Source of the DNA: Hippasteria phrygiana
Taxonomy: Eukaryota > Echinodermata > Asteroidea > Valvatida > Goniasteridae
NCBI GenBank assembly: GCA_037893225.1
Contig: JAZGUH010000483.1
Span: forward strand, 434,001-498,000
DNA length: 64,000 nucleotides
Direction: 5' to 3'
Under the pieces are notes generated by a model that saw nothing but the letters and a program-made list of their open reading frames with translations, had not been told where the DNA came from and ran no database searches. Below, piece after piece: positions 11,401 through 23,023 of the stretch (position 1 is its first letter; every line of letters begins with the position of its first letter). Position numbers and translations under genes: made by a program.

Positions 11401-11739
11401 TTTGTTGGTCATTACCAAAACTGTATCATACCTTTTAAACCAGTGAGTTTATATTTTATTCCTGTGTGAAATGCACAACATGGATAGTAAGTTTTGGCAA
11501 CAATGTTCTTCCAACTGTGTGAGCTTACGATTTGTTCATCAATAATTGTATGTGTTGAAATATGCTGACAAGCCTGGTGATCTATGCTTCATCGTAGACA
11601 CTGTCAAACCAGCTTACAGGATTTGTACAGCAGCACGGCTTCAGACCACAAATCCGCTAGGAGAGGAATCCCGGTGCAGTACTCCGGTGGCACATCTGCA
11701 ATGATATACGACAGTCCAAACTATCATTGTGCCATTCCA

Positions 11740-11960
11740 AACTAGTCTTTTGGGGGAGTTGAGTTGGTCTGGGGGAAAGTTACCATGCCTGGGTCTATAG
11801 ATCTGAAAGTTGGGATAATTTATCTGGAATTTGGTACAGAATTATCCTGTATTTAGACCGGGGCCCAGGAAAGCTAAGGGTGGTAGGGTTGGCTATTCAA
11901 AATGTGGCCAACCCCACCACCCTGATCGTAACACTTTACCTTAAGTGGCTTTTAGCCTTG
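11740..11960. repeat. interspersed repeat with internal hairpin, reversed copy at 29085-29245
   Basis: GGTGGTAGGGTTGGC and GCCAACCCCACCACC (about 11880-11925) form a stem. The same stem occurs reversed near 29110-29150, next to TCCTGGGTCCAGAT and GACCAACTCA, which match CCAGGAAAGC and TGAGTTGGTC here. The surrounding 11400-12330 carries no gene; EGLN 3'-UTR sequence is expected somewhere in it. Confidence 0.6.
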
Positions 11961-12337
11961 TATTGGGCGACTTCCTCAAACAAAATTATGCGAGCAAAAC
12001 ATACATGTATGTAAGATCAGTACGAATTTAGGCTGCATTTGTAAGACCTAACAATTTGCTGAGGCTAACAAAATGCCAATGGACCGATCCATTAAGCTCC
12101 GCCTCCTTGATATATTGACCTATCACAGCCATGAATATGCTCCATGACTGTGATTGGTCAACATGCTGCATCCAAACATAATACCTGCTATATTCCCTGC
12201 TAAACACAATAACATCCAACACACCGTGTAGTTTGTGTTGACCGCTACATGTACGTACACAACAAATGGCAACAGCTTTTTACCACTCTTGGATTTTGTT
12301 GGATTTAGAAGGGTTAGGGTTAAATGTACACATACCT

Positions 12338-12407
12338 TTAATTGGAGGCGATATCTAAAGCTTTCTTCCTCTCGACGGCATCAAAGTACCACACTGTGAT
12401 AGCATAC
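12338..12407 (-). CDS. EGLN1: EGLN HIF prolyl hydroxylase, exon 4 (C-terminus and stop)
   Basis: The acceptor TGCCTGCAG precedes G, which completes R382, then YAITVWYFDA, the last conserved strand of the double-stranded beta helix. Nine more residues, a TAA stop at 12338-12340 and a total length of 404 residues follow. The protein ends about 20 residues earlier than human EGLN1 (426 aa), lacking the last-exon tail. Two bases after the stop is a good donor (AAAG|GTATGT, intron from 12335), so transcription probably continues through a 3'-UTR intron at the place where vertebrates join exon 5. A stop this close to a junction should not trigger nonsense-mediated decay. Intron 3 is 12408-13465. 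Confidence 0.95.
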
Positions 12408-12774
12408 CTGCAGGCAATGGGAAACACAAATTTACATGTACACTGATGAGACTTCTTACAATCAATCAAACGGTACTATCTGCCTCCAAGACAATAATCA
12501 AATCCTTGTATTTATTACTACAGACTGCCCCGTACATTCAATAAGCTGGCTAAGAATTTAAAAAAAAAAAAAAAAATTGCAATTAGCTTCCCAAACTATA
12601 ATTTAATCATTAACCTTTTCAACACAGTCGGGGTGTTTTAAAAAAAATATTAAAGCAAGATAAAAATGCTATTTCCTCGAAAACTAATTCATATTTTAAA
12701 GAAATGGTTATACCGTATCATCCACTGCATATTTTCTCTTTCATTTTCAAGAAATTGTCACACATGACTTAGCA

Positions 12775-13054
12775 TTAACCCTAACCCCTTGCGTAACTTT
12801 AATAGAAAGTATCCTGAATCTGCCAAAATCCACCTATTTTGTTATGCACAAAAAGTTGGTTTTGGTGAATGCTCAATATGGAGGTATCCTGAATCCATCA
12901 AAATCCTGCAGTACCACTAGGCTACAATCCTCAATCCATCAAAATCCCCCAGTTTTCAATATAGAGGTATCCTGAATCCGCCAAAATCCTCCAAAACAGG
13001 GGTATGGATTTTGATGGATTCAGGTACATGTACAAAAATGTAGGTTAGGGTTAA
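12775..13054. mobile_element. TTAA-type element with TTAACCCTAACC ends and internal CCTGAATC repeats
   Basis: TTAACCCTAACC at the left is mirrored by GGTTAGGGTTAA at the right. The interior repeats a TCCTGAATC plus CAAAATCC phrase about four times forward (near 12811, 12889, 12920, 12972) and once reversed (near 13000). It lies within EGLN intron 3. Confidence 0.6.
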
Positions 13055-13465
13055 TGGTTAAAAGAGACCCCTTCAGAAATGGCTTTGTGTCATTAGGACC
13101 AGTCAGATTTGCAAACAGTTCAACAAGTTTTAAAAAAATATAAATAAAAGTCAGTTAAAAACAAATATTCAATCTTAGTTTTTCCATATACTGCTTGGTC
13201 CTGTATTACAGCAGCATCCATTTCTTGGTAACGAAAGAAAGAAGATGCAGTTCCCAATATTAAGTAGCATTTTATTCTCACTTTATTTTTTTTCTTTTTA
13301 ATAAGAAAATTCCCCCCGTATACCAGAATCATTTACCAGCACACGCAAATCTCAGGATATTATATATAATCATCTTAGTAAAATCCACTGACTAGTCTAG
13401 CCACGGACTCCTCTGTTTTTATCCAACAGCAATGTGCATGATTGATTGGTCAGAAGTTGGTGTAC

Positions 13466-13602
13466 CTGGTTTCATAGGCAGGCATGACTTCATGGGGATT
13501 CCTGCGATCAGACCAGAAGAAAATCAGTCTATTGAAGATGGGGTCCACATTGGCCATCATGTCATGGCCGCGAGGATACAGCCTCAGGGAACCGCCCATG
13601 AC
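13466..13602 (-). CDS. EGLN1: EGLN HIF prolyl hydroxylase, exon 3 (third iron ligand)
   Basis: This exon of 137 nt covers residues 337-381 plus two bases of codon 382. It has acceptor CTATACAG and donor ACCAG|GTACA. It encodes GGSLRLYPRG followed by NRLIFFWSDRRNPHEVMPAY, a near-exact family match. H373 in NPHEV is the third iron ligand. The arginine that binds the 2-oxoglutarate carboxylate (R382) is split over the exon 3/4 junction as AG|G. The intron between exon 2 and exon 3 (13603-39989) is about 26.4 kb and carries the large CRE/E-box array, two hAT elements and the 41-bp minisatellite. The exon is flanked by two inverted-repeat elements with TTAACCCTAAC ends. Confidence 0.97.
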
Positions 13603-13725
13603 CTGTATAGTCAAGAGAAGAGACATTCATTTTATGTTGCATCTTCAGTGTGTCAAATTGAGGCTCTCTACCCTGAACCCCACCTCAAGTAAGCGTAAAG
13701 TGGATGCAGTAGCCTGCAGGGTACT

Positions 13726-14196
13726 TTAACCCTAACCTCACATAAAGCTATAAAGTACAACTAGTAGTAAACTGTAGTATGCAATACTCTCATCTATTTG
13801 TGTACAATGCTTGTAGTAATTTTTAGTATTTGATACTTCAGCCCAAATAAAGTACGTAGTAATATTGTAGTACTACTGTTTGTTGCTGGGGTTGGAGGCA
13901 AAATGTCTGTTTCATCTAAGGCGGAAACAAAGCATGAACTACTGGTTTTTAGAGATGATACAATTTTTTATCTTAGCCATCCAATTCATTGACACAAATA
14001 TAATTTACCCAGTAACTTAACTGTATTACATAGAAGTAGTACTCTGTAGTTGCAAGTATCTTGACTGTTGTCATGATACACTCAATCATCAAAGACAAGG
14101 AGACTCATCAGTGCTTCAGTATACTACAAATGTAAGTAGTATTTCGTAGTACACAGGTCTTCACCCCCAAATGAATACCTAGGATGTTAGGGTTAA
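13726..14196. mobile_element. TTAA-type element, most complete copy of a three-copy family
   Basis: TTAACCCTAACCTCA and GTTAGGGTTAA are the ends. Its interior (GTTGCTGGGGTTGG, GGCGGAAACAAAGCATGAAC, ACTCAATCATCAAAGACA) recurs reversed at 30322-30740 and forward at 63090-63425. It lies 124 bp upstream (in gene orientation) of EGLN exon 3. Confidence 0.75.
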
Positions 14197-14208
14197 TATA
14201 ACCTAATT

Positions 14209-14590
14209 GGCTGTTTTGGAAACTTTTCCAAAACAGCCCTTGTTTTCGTTAAGATTTTTTTTTTATTTTTTATTTTTTATTTTTTTTTTTTTGGCTGTTT
14301 CGGAAGTTTTCCGAAACAGCCTTTGTTTTCGTTAAGATTTTTTTTTTTGGCTGTTTTGGAAACTTTTCCAAAACAGCCCTTGTTTTCGTTAAGATTTTTT
14401 TTTTTTTCTTTTTTTTTTGGCTGTTTCGGAAGTTTTCCGAAACAGCCTTTGTTTTCGTTAAGATTTTTTTTTTTGGCTGTTTCGGAAGTTTTCCGAAACA
14501 GCCTTTGTTTTCGTTAAGATTTTTTTTTTTGGCTGTTTCGGAAGTTTTCCGAAACAGCCTTTGTTTTCGTTAAGATTTTTTTTTTTTTCT
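14209..14590. repeat. tandem array of six perfect hairpins separated by poly-T
   Basis: Six hairpins start at 14209, 14293, 14349, 14419, 14475 and 14531. Two (1st, 3rd) have the stem GGCTGTTTTGGAAA and four have GGCTGTTTCGGAA, each followed by its reverse complement after a 2-3 nt loop. The two classes carry compensating changes, so pairing is kept in both. Each is followed by TTGTTTTCGTTAAGA and a T run. The basic period is 56 bp, expanded by T-run growth. Confidence 0.88.
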
Positions 14591-15838
14591 TTTTTTTTTC
14601 TTTTTCTCTTTCAGACTATTGCCCATAGCATTTGTACACGTTTTCCTTTTTACCGGCACTTTGGCTACTTTTATGCAGCCGATTGTCTTTAAACTTAGCA
14701 AACACTTAAAGCAACTGCTCAGAATGTGTGCCGAACTTTTACGTCATGATGACATCATCACGTGATTTTTTATGAATTTTTGAATTTTGAAAATCGTAAC
14801 ATTTGTTTCAATATATCTAGCAAACAAAACAAGATATTTTCAAAATTCTTTTTGTGATAGCTTTGGTATGTCTCAAAGATATGCCCTAAAAGGCGAAAAT
14901 TGTGTGACGTCATGATGACGTCATCAAAAATGTTTTTTTTTTTTAACGCATGTAAGCGTCAATCCGATTACAAAAATGTATATATTGAATTTTCCTCTCC
15001 CTAATTCCAAAATGTCATGATTGTGGCTCACTCAAGTAAGAAATAACAGCCATTTCAAAATTTAGACCAAATTCAATATAACACAAAGGAATTCTGGGAA
15101 GGGCAGATAACCATGGCTCAAATGTGCATGCTGTTTATAAAAAGGGTTGATTTGTAGTCTTTTTTCAAGTCGCTAGACTATTGCCCATAGCATTTGTAAA
15201 CGTTTTCTTTCTTACCGGCCACTTTGGCTACTTTTAAACTTGACAGACACTTACCCCAACTGCTCACAATGTGTGCCGAATTTTATGTCATGATGACGTC
15301 GTCACATGTCACGTGACGTCATCTTAAAGGGGCATTTTTCGAAGCCATATATCTACAAAAGTACAAGTCCGATTAAGTTGGAACGTGATATCTAGGTATG
15401 CCACCGGGTGTTATAGATGAAAATTGACATGACGTTATGATTATAAGTCAGAACATGTCACGTGACGTCATCTTAAAGGGGCAGTTTTTGAAGGTCCATA
15501 TCTACAGAAGTACAAGTCCAATTAAGTTATAAAGTAATATCTAGGTAGCCCAATAGGTCTATAGTTGAAAATTGACATGACATTATCATGTTGTCATCAC
15601 ATGTTACGTGACGTCATCTTAAAGGGGCAGTTTTTGAAGCCACATATAAACAAAAGTACAAGTTCGATTAAGTTGAAATGTAATATCCAGGCAGGTCTGC
15701 AGGTTCATAGATGAAAATTGACATGACATTATGACTTCATCACATGTCACGTGACGTCATCTTAAAGAGCCAGTTTTTGAAGCCATATATATACAAAAGT
15801 ACAAGTCCGATTAAGTTGAAAAGTTATATCTAGTCTTT

Positions 15839-17592
15839 TTTTTTTCTTTTTCTCTTTCAGACTATTGCCCATAGCATTTGTACACGTTTTCCTTTTTACC
15901 GGCACTTTGGCTACTTGTATGCAGCCGATTGTCTTTAAACTTAGCAAACACTTAAAGCAACTGCTCAGAATGTGTGCCGAACTTTTACGTCATGATGACG
16001 TCATCACGTGATTTTTTATGAATTTTTGAATTTTGAAAATCGTAACATTTGTTTCAATATATCTAGCGAACAAAACAAGATATTTTCAAAATTCTTTTTG
16101 TGATAGCTTTGGTATGTCTCAAAGATATGCCCTAAAAGGCGAAAATTGTGTGACGTCATGATGACGTCATCAAAATTTTTTTTTTTTAACGCATGTAAGG
16201 GTCAATCCGATTACAAAAATATATATATTGAATTTTCCTCTCCCTAATTCCAAAATGTCATGATCGTGGCTCACTCAAGTAAGAAATAACAGCCATTTCA
16301 AAATTTAGACCAAATTCAATATAACACAAAGGAATTCTGGGAAGGGCAGATAACCATGGCTCAAATGTGCATGCTGTTTATAAAAAGGGTTGATTTGTAG
16401 TCTTTTTTCAAGTCGCTAGACTATTGCCCATAGCATTTGTAAACGTTTCCTTTCTTACCGGCCACTTTGGCTACTTTTAAACTTGACAGACACTTACCCC
16501 AACTGCTCACAATGTGTGCCGAATTTTACGTCATGATGACGTCATCACATGTCACGTGACGTCATCTTAAAGGGGCATTTTTCGAAGCCATATATCTACA
16601 AAAGTACAAGTCCGATTAAGTTGGAACGTGATATCTAGGTATGCCACCGGGTGTTATAGATGAAAATTGACATGCCGTTATGATTAAGTCAAAACATGTC
16701 ACGTGACGTCATCTTAAAGGGGCAGTTTTTGAAGCCATTTATCTACAAAAGTACAAATTCGATTAAGTTGAAAAAAAATATCCAGGTAGCCCAGTAGGTT
16801 TATAAATAAAAATTGACATGACGTTATGATGACGTCATCACATGTCACGTGACGTCATCTTAAAGGGGCAGTTTTTGAAGGTCCATATCTACAGAAGTAC
16901 AAGTCCAATTAAGTTATAAAGTAATATCTAGGTAGCCCAGTAGGTTTATAGATGAAAATTGACTTGACATTATGATGACGTCATCACATGTCACGTGACG
17001 TCATCTTAAAGGGGCAGTTTTTAAAGCATATATAAACAAAAGTACAAGTCCGATTAAGTTGAAAAGTAATATCTAGGTAGCCCAGTAGGTTTATAGTTGA
17101 AAATTGACATGACATTATCATGATGTCATCACATGTTACGTGACGTCATCTTAAAGGGGCAGTTTTTGAAGCCACATATAAACAAAAGTACAAGTTCGAT
17201 TAAGTTGAAATGTAATATCCAGGCAGGTCTGCAGGTTCATAGATGAAAATTGACATGACATTATGACTTCATCACATGTCACGTGACGTCATCTTAAAGG
17301 GGCAGTTTTTGAAGCCATATATATACAAAAGTACAAGTCCGATTAAGTTGAAAAGGTAGGTCAGCAAGTTTATAGATGAAAATTTATGTGACTTTATGAT
17401 GACGTCATCACATGTCACTATTACAAACAACTTTAATTAATTTCAAAATTAACAAAGAAAATTGGCAGTAGTGCGATTGTTTGACAAACTTTAATTGTTG
17501 TATTCACATTTCACATCCAAACTAAAAAAAAACAAAACGAAACAGCCCTGTGTTTGTCCACAAACACCAACCTCATGCCTCTAGTTTTCTTT
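15839..17592. repeat. array unit 2, near-identical to unit 3
   Basis: Compared by eye with 17593-19349, this unit differs by only a handful of substitutions and T-run lengths (for example TTTTTGTGATAG versus TTTTTGTTATAG), indicating a recent duplication or ongoing homogenisation. Confidence 0.85.
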
Positions 17593-19349
17593 TTTTTTTC
17601 TTTTTCTCTTTCAGACTATTGCCCATAGCATTTGTACACGTTTTCCTTTTTACCGGCACTTTGGCTACTTGTATGCAGCCGATTGTCTTTAAACTTAGCA
17701 AACACTTAAAGCAACTGCTCAGAATGTGTGCCGAACTTTTACGTCATGATGACGTCATCACGTGATTTTTTATGAATTTTTGAATTTTGAAAATCGTAAC
17801 ATTTGTTTCAATATATCTAGCGAACAAAACAAGATATTTTCAAAATTCTTTTTGTTATAGCTTTGGTATGTCTCAAAGATATGCCCTAAAAGGCGAAAAT
17901 TGTGTGACGTCATGATGACGTCATCAAAAATGTTTTTTTTTTAACGCATGTAAGGGTCAATCCGATTACAAAAATATATATATTGAATTTTCCTCTCCCT
18001 AATTCCAAAATGTCATGATCGTGGCTCACTCAAGTAAGAAATAACAGCCATTTCAAAATTTAGACCAAATTCAATATAACACAAAGGAATTCTGGGAAGG
18101 GCAGATAACCATGGCTCAAATGTACATGCTGTTTATAAAAAGGGTTGATTTGTAGTCTTTTTTCAAGTCGCTAGACTATTGCCCATAGCATTTGTAAACG
18201 TTTCCTTTCTTGCCGGCCACTTTGGCTACTTTTAAACTTGACAGACACTTACCCCAACTGCTCACAATGTGTGCCGAATTTTACGTCATGATGACGTCAT
18301 CACATGTCACGTGACGTCATCTTAAAGGGGCATTTTTCGAAGCCATATATCTACAAAAGTACAAGTCCGATTAAGTTGGAACGTGATATCTAGGTATGCC
18401 ACCGGGTGTTATAGATGAAAATTGACATGCCGTTATGATTAAGTCAAAACATGTCACGTGACGTCATCTTAAAGGGGCAGTTTTTGAAGCCATTTATCTG
18501 CAAAAGTACAAATTCGATTAAGTTGAAAACAAATATCCAGGTAGCCCAGTAGGTTTATAAATAAAAATTGACATGACGTTATGATGACGTCATCACATGT
18601 CACGTGACGTCATCTTAAAGGGGCAGTTTTTGAAGGTCCATATCTACAGAAGTACAAGTCCAATTAAGTTATAAAGTAATATCTAGGTAGCCCAGTAGGT
18701 TTATAGATGAAAATTGACTTGACATTATGATGACGTCATCACATGTCACGTGACGTCATCTTAAAGGGGCAGTTTTTAAAGCCATATATAAACAAAAGTA
18801 CAAGTCCGATTAAGTTGAAAAGTAATATCTAGGTAGCCCAGTAGGTTTATAGTTGAAAATTGACATGACATTATCATGATGTCATCACATGTTACGTGAC
18901 GTCATCTTAAAGGGGCAGTTTTTGAAGCCACATATAAACAAAAGTACAAGTTCGATTAAGTTGAAATGTAATATCCAGGCAGGTCTGCAGGTTCATAGAT
19001 GAAAATTGACATGACATTATGACTTCATCACATGTCACGTGACGTCATCTTAAAGGGGCAGTTTTTGAAGCCATATATATACAAAAGTACAAGTCCGATT
19101 AAGTTGAAAAGGTAGGTCAGCAAGTTTATAGATGAAAATTTATGTGACTTTATGATGACGTCATCACATGTCACTATTACAAACAACTTTAATTAATTTC
19201 AAAATTAACAAAGAAAATTGGCAGTAGTGCGATTGTTTGACAAACTTTAATTGTTGTATTCACATTTCACATCCAAACTAAAAAAAAAAAAACTAAACAG
19301 CCCTGTGTTTGTCCACAAACACCAACCTCATGCCTCTAGTTTTTTTTTT
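17593..19349. repeat. array unit 3
   Basis: This is the full-length unit with all subrepeats and the terminal AAACAGCCCTG segment. It is the near-identical partner of unit 2. Confidence 0.85.
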
Positions 19350-20628
19350 TTTTTTTTTTTTTCCTTTTCAGACTTTTTCCCATAGCATTTGTACACGTTT
19401 TCTTTCTTACCGGCACTTTGGCTACTTTGGTGCACCCGATTGCCTTTAAACTTGGCAGATACTTAGACAAACTGCTCAGAATGTGTCCCGAACTTTTTGG
19501 TCATGATGACGTCATCACGTGATTTTTTATGAATTTTTGAAATTTGAAAATCGTAAAATTCTTTTTAATATATCTAGCGAACAAAACAAGATATTTTCAA
19601 AATTCTTTTTGTTATAGCTTTGGTAGGTCTCAAAGATATGCCCTAAAAAGGAAAAAAATGTGTGACGTCATGATGACATCATCAAAAATGTGCTTTTTTA
19701 AAACACATATAAGGATAGGTCCGATCGTCATGAAAATTGGTGGGTAGGTAGATACTGGCGCTAGGATGCAAAATCCAAAGTGACGTCATGATGACGTCAT
19801 CACGTGATTTGTTATGAATTTTTGAAATTTTGAAATCGTAACATTCTTTTAAATATATCTGGCAAACAAAACAAGATATTTTCAAAATTCTTTTTAATAC
19901 AGCTTTTGGTATGTCTCAAAGATATGCCCTAAAAGGCGAAAATTGTGTGACGTCATAATGACGTCATCAATTGTTTTTCTTTTTACGCATGTAAGGGTCG
20001 GTCCGATTAAAAAAATTTATACATTGAATTTTTCTCCACCTAATTCAACAATTTCGTGATCGTGGCTCACTCAAGTATTAAGAAATAACAGGCATCTGAA
20101 AATTGTGACCAAATTCAATATAACACAAAGGAATTATGGGAAGGACAGAAACCATGGCTTTCATGTGGCATGCTGTCTATAAAGAGTTGATCTCTAGTCT
20201 TTTTTTCAAGTCGTTAGACAAGTCGTAGGCAGACACTTACACCAACTGCTCAGAATGTGCGCCGAACTTTTACGTCATGATGACGTCATCACATGTCATG
20301 TGACGTCATCTTAAAGGTGCATTTTTTGAAGCCATATATCTACAAAAGTACAAGTCAGATTAAGTTAAAAAGTGGTATTTAGTTATGCCAGCATGTGTTA
20401 GATGAAAATTTATGTGACGTCATGATGACGTCATCGGCTAATTTTCTATAATTTTTTTCATTTTTGAAATTTCATTTAAATCACATAATTTGACACAAAA
20501 AAACAAAACAGCCCTGTGTTTGTCCACAAACACTGCACCAGATATCTAGTTTTTTATTTGTTTTTATTTTTAGGGCCAATGATTTTCTGCTTTAACAGAT
20601 GGAAATAACATGGAAATAATCCCATAGT

Positions 20629-22985
20629 GTGAGAACTGAAGAGGTACAAAACACAAAAATGAAACAATACCTTTCTAAAATTTATCACTTCCAAACATCA
20701 GGCATGCAACTTGGAATTAAACTAAAAACGAGGAAATTCCAATCTTTACAAGATTTTGTACAGTGTTTTTCAATTTTCAATGGCATAAGGGGCCATTCAA
20801 AATTGTCAATGTTTTAAAATTTCGAAATTTGTTTGACCCACCCACCCACTAAGCCTGTTCGATATGACGATATTTCCCGATATTTCGATATTTTTTTCGT
20901 ATCGAAAATCGTATCGGCCCCTTTAAAAAAAACCGCAATATCGGGGAATTCGATATACCGAAGAATATCGCGATATTGTTCCTTTTGGCCGCATTACGTG
21001 TGGATTTGTCCAGTTTACTTTGCTCGAAATTCCAGTTATTTCCAATTATTGGACGGTAGGAATAGTATATGTATCATGATGTACCATGGAGGAATAAAAA
21101 AATACATACATGCACTAAATGTGTCTTTCTTTGACCGTTTTCTAAACCCCGACATGACATCTCCGCTCTGCGCGATTTACCTTCCGCACGATTTACCTTC
21201 CGCGCGATTTACCCTTCCGCGTCGTACGTTGTCAAGTAGAAACAACATCTTATTTTCAGTGTACAATGTACGTACCTACACGTTTGCGAACTCATCTTGA
21301 GATCGAGGGGTATGGCAATTGTTTGCAATAAGGTCAACCCCTGTAGCGCATCTGCTCGTGCGCGTTGCTTTGTTGCTAGCCTTGGTCAAGTGCAAGCAAC
21401 CGCACTGAATGCCACCGTCTTTCCCCAGTGTACAAGGCACACATAGTTAGGTGCAGTTACGTGTAGCGAACTGTGCCGCGTCTTGAGAAAGATTAAAACA
21501 CGTGCCGCGCATCCATTGTACATTGTGCAATGCCATGTCGTCTTCACAAAATATACGACACGATCGTTTGTTGACAACTCGCATGTGATCGTCCATGGTA
21601 TTATCATCTGTGTTACTAATCAACAATGCTGAAATAGAAACAAACGCTAGTCTTTCTGGAGTGTCATAAAGTAGCCAACTGAAGGTAAATGTCGTAAAAC
21701 TCCAAATACTCAACGAGCGAAGGGAAGCTTTGTCAAACCGACCCCCCCATTCCTGCCTCTCAATCCCAGCGGGCCGATCCCGGTAGCCCTGATCTCATGA
21801 TGCAGTGGTGACTTCCGTCATGTATTTTTTTTATTCCTCCGTTCTTCCGGTAATGAAAAAGTGACGTCATCATGATAATATCGAATATCGCGATATTTTT
21901 CTGCCGATATTTCGGTATCAAAATAAATGGATATCGAACAGCCTTACCACCCACCCCAATTTTCAATCTTAAAATATTGATTTACCATTCAATTAAACAT
22001 AATAAAATGCCCAGTTTCATGACAGCGTGATGCAGCTGTGGGTCTCCCTCACTTGAACATGTGCCCCGATGACTTCTTGTGTTTCATAATCAGCTTCTGA
22101 ACTAGCACTGGCGATACTGATTTTTTTCGTAGTCGATAATTTTCCCCTTCATTGCTGATATGGCGATAAAATCATCTACAAATTACGGCATGTAAAAATG
22201 TTGTGAAAGGTTAGTGATCTTACAATCCTAATGTACAAATGCATAGGTCTAAACAACTTTCAAAAACTTAACACCGCCAAAGCTCTGTCACAATATCGCC
22301 ACTCGGATCGTCCACCCATATGGAGGAATTGTCCACTCTACCCACGTGGCGGCCAGTGTTGCAGCCAACTTTCTTATTTTTCAATTCAAGTCACAAGTAA
22401 ATTGTTTTAACAACTTCCGAAATTCTTGAAGTTGAAGCCACACAATACCTCTTTTGAAGTTGACATTCGTGTAAAAATCACGCATGTACACATCGTTTTC
22501 CCAGGGCTTCGCAACGCGCAAGCAACGTGTATGCTTATTAGCACGGTTCCCGTCTAGTCTCTGTTGCAGTATTTAATTGGTAGCAGTAGAGGCGGGAACC
22601 AGTCTACAGTGCGTACTCGATTGGGTATATTTTGATGCATGAATTTAAATAGGTCTATACAATTTTACTTTCTGTTGAACAACGGATGATACAACGTCTA
22701 AGACTACGCATAGGCCGTACGGGTATAGGGTAAAAAAAAAAAAACACGAATCGAAATGCGGGAGTGGAATTGGCAAGTCAAAAGAGCATTTCTTTTAATT
22801 TCCTTTGTTTTTTTATTAAAAAGTGAATTTTGAATGGCCCTTAAGTGTGAAGTGAAAAACAAGGAAATCAGCTGATCCGAGGAAAAGTTGCATGCCTGAA
22901 ACATAATTAACAGGCTTTGATAGTTTTGGGGGGTAAATTCTATGGAGGGGGGAAATTGATTGACCACTTTTAGTGGCACACATTA
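20629..22985. repeat. inverted pair of an interspersed repeat around the hAT element
   Basis: CAGGCATGCAACTT and GGGGCCATTCAAAATT at about 20699-20806 recur reversed at about 22825-22900. Between 21955 and 22800 no other feature was recognised. Confidence 0.5.
20850..21946. mobile_element. hAT element, 1,097 bp, TSD CCACCCAC
   Basis: The left end TAAGCCTGTTCGATAT and right end ATATCGAACAGCCTTA are imperfect TIRs, followed inward on both sides by many CGATATTTC/AATATCG repeats. CCACCCAC flanks it exactly (20842-20849 and 21947-21954). The interior has a 16-bp triple tandem (CGCGATTTACCTTCCG, about 21171-21218) and no recognisable transposase. Confidence 0.88.
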
Positions 22986-23023
22986 CAAAGCTGAAACAGA
23001 TTTTACGTGGCATACGGTAGTAC

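Larger units (their letters stand above)
14591..20556. repeat. about 6-kb tandem array of long units dense in CRE and E-box palindromes
   Basis: Four units begin with CTTTCAGACTATTGCCCATA or a variant (TCAGAC at 14611, 15857, 17611 and 19368). The full period is about 1,755 bp. The first unit lacks about 500 bp, and the fourth is diverged and truncated. Each unit has a head with TTACGTCATGATGACGTCAT, then several subrepeats of about 145 bp carrying CACATGTCACGTGACGTCAT, CTTAAAGGGGCA and ACAAAAGTACAAGTCCGATT. A full unit has at least a dozen TGACGTCA words. Units 2-4 end with AAACAGCCCTGTGTTTGTCC, recalling the hairpin array to the left. No protein-coding frame was found. Confidence 0.85.

Noticed and set aside
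11604..11695. Possible minus-strand exon (acceptor CATTGCAG, 29 codons starting VPPEYCTGIPLL)
   Set aside because: It is too short to separate from chance, and its frame is not compatible with splicing from the EGLN exon 4 donor. It could at most be a 3'-UTR exon.
14185..14197. Telomere-like TTAGGGTTA words here and at 12311, 13043, 30726 and 45426
   Set aside because: Only one to two units each, and most are explained as the terminal repeat of a TTAA-type element.
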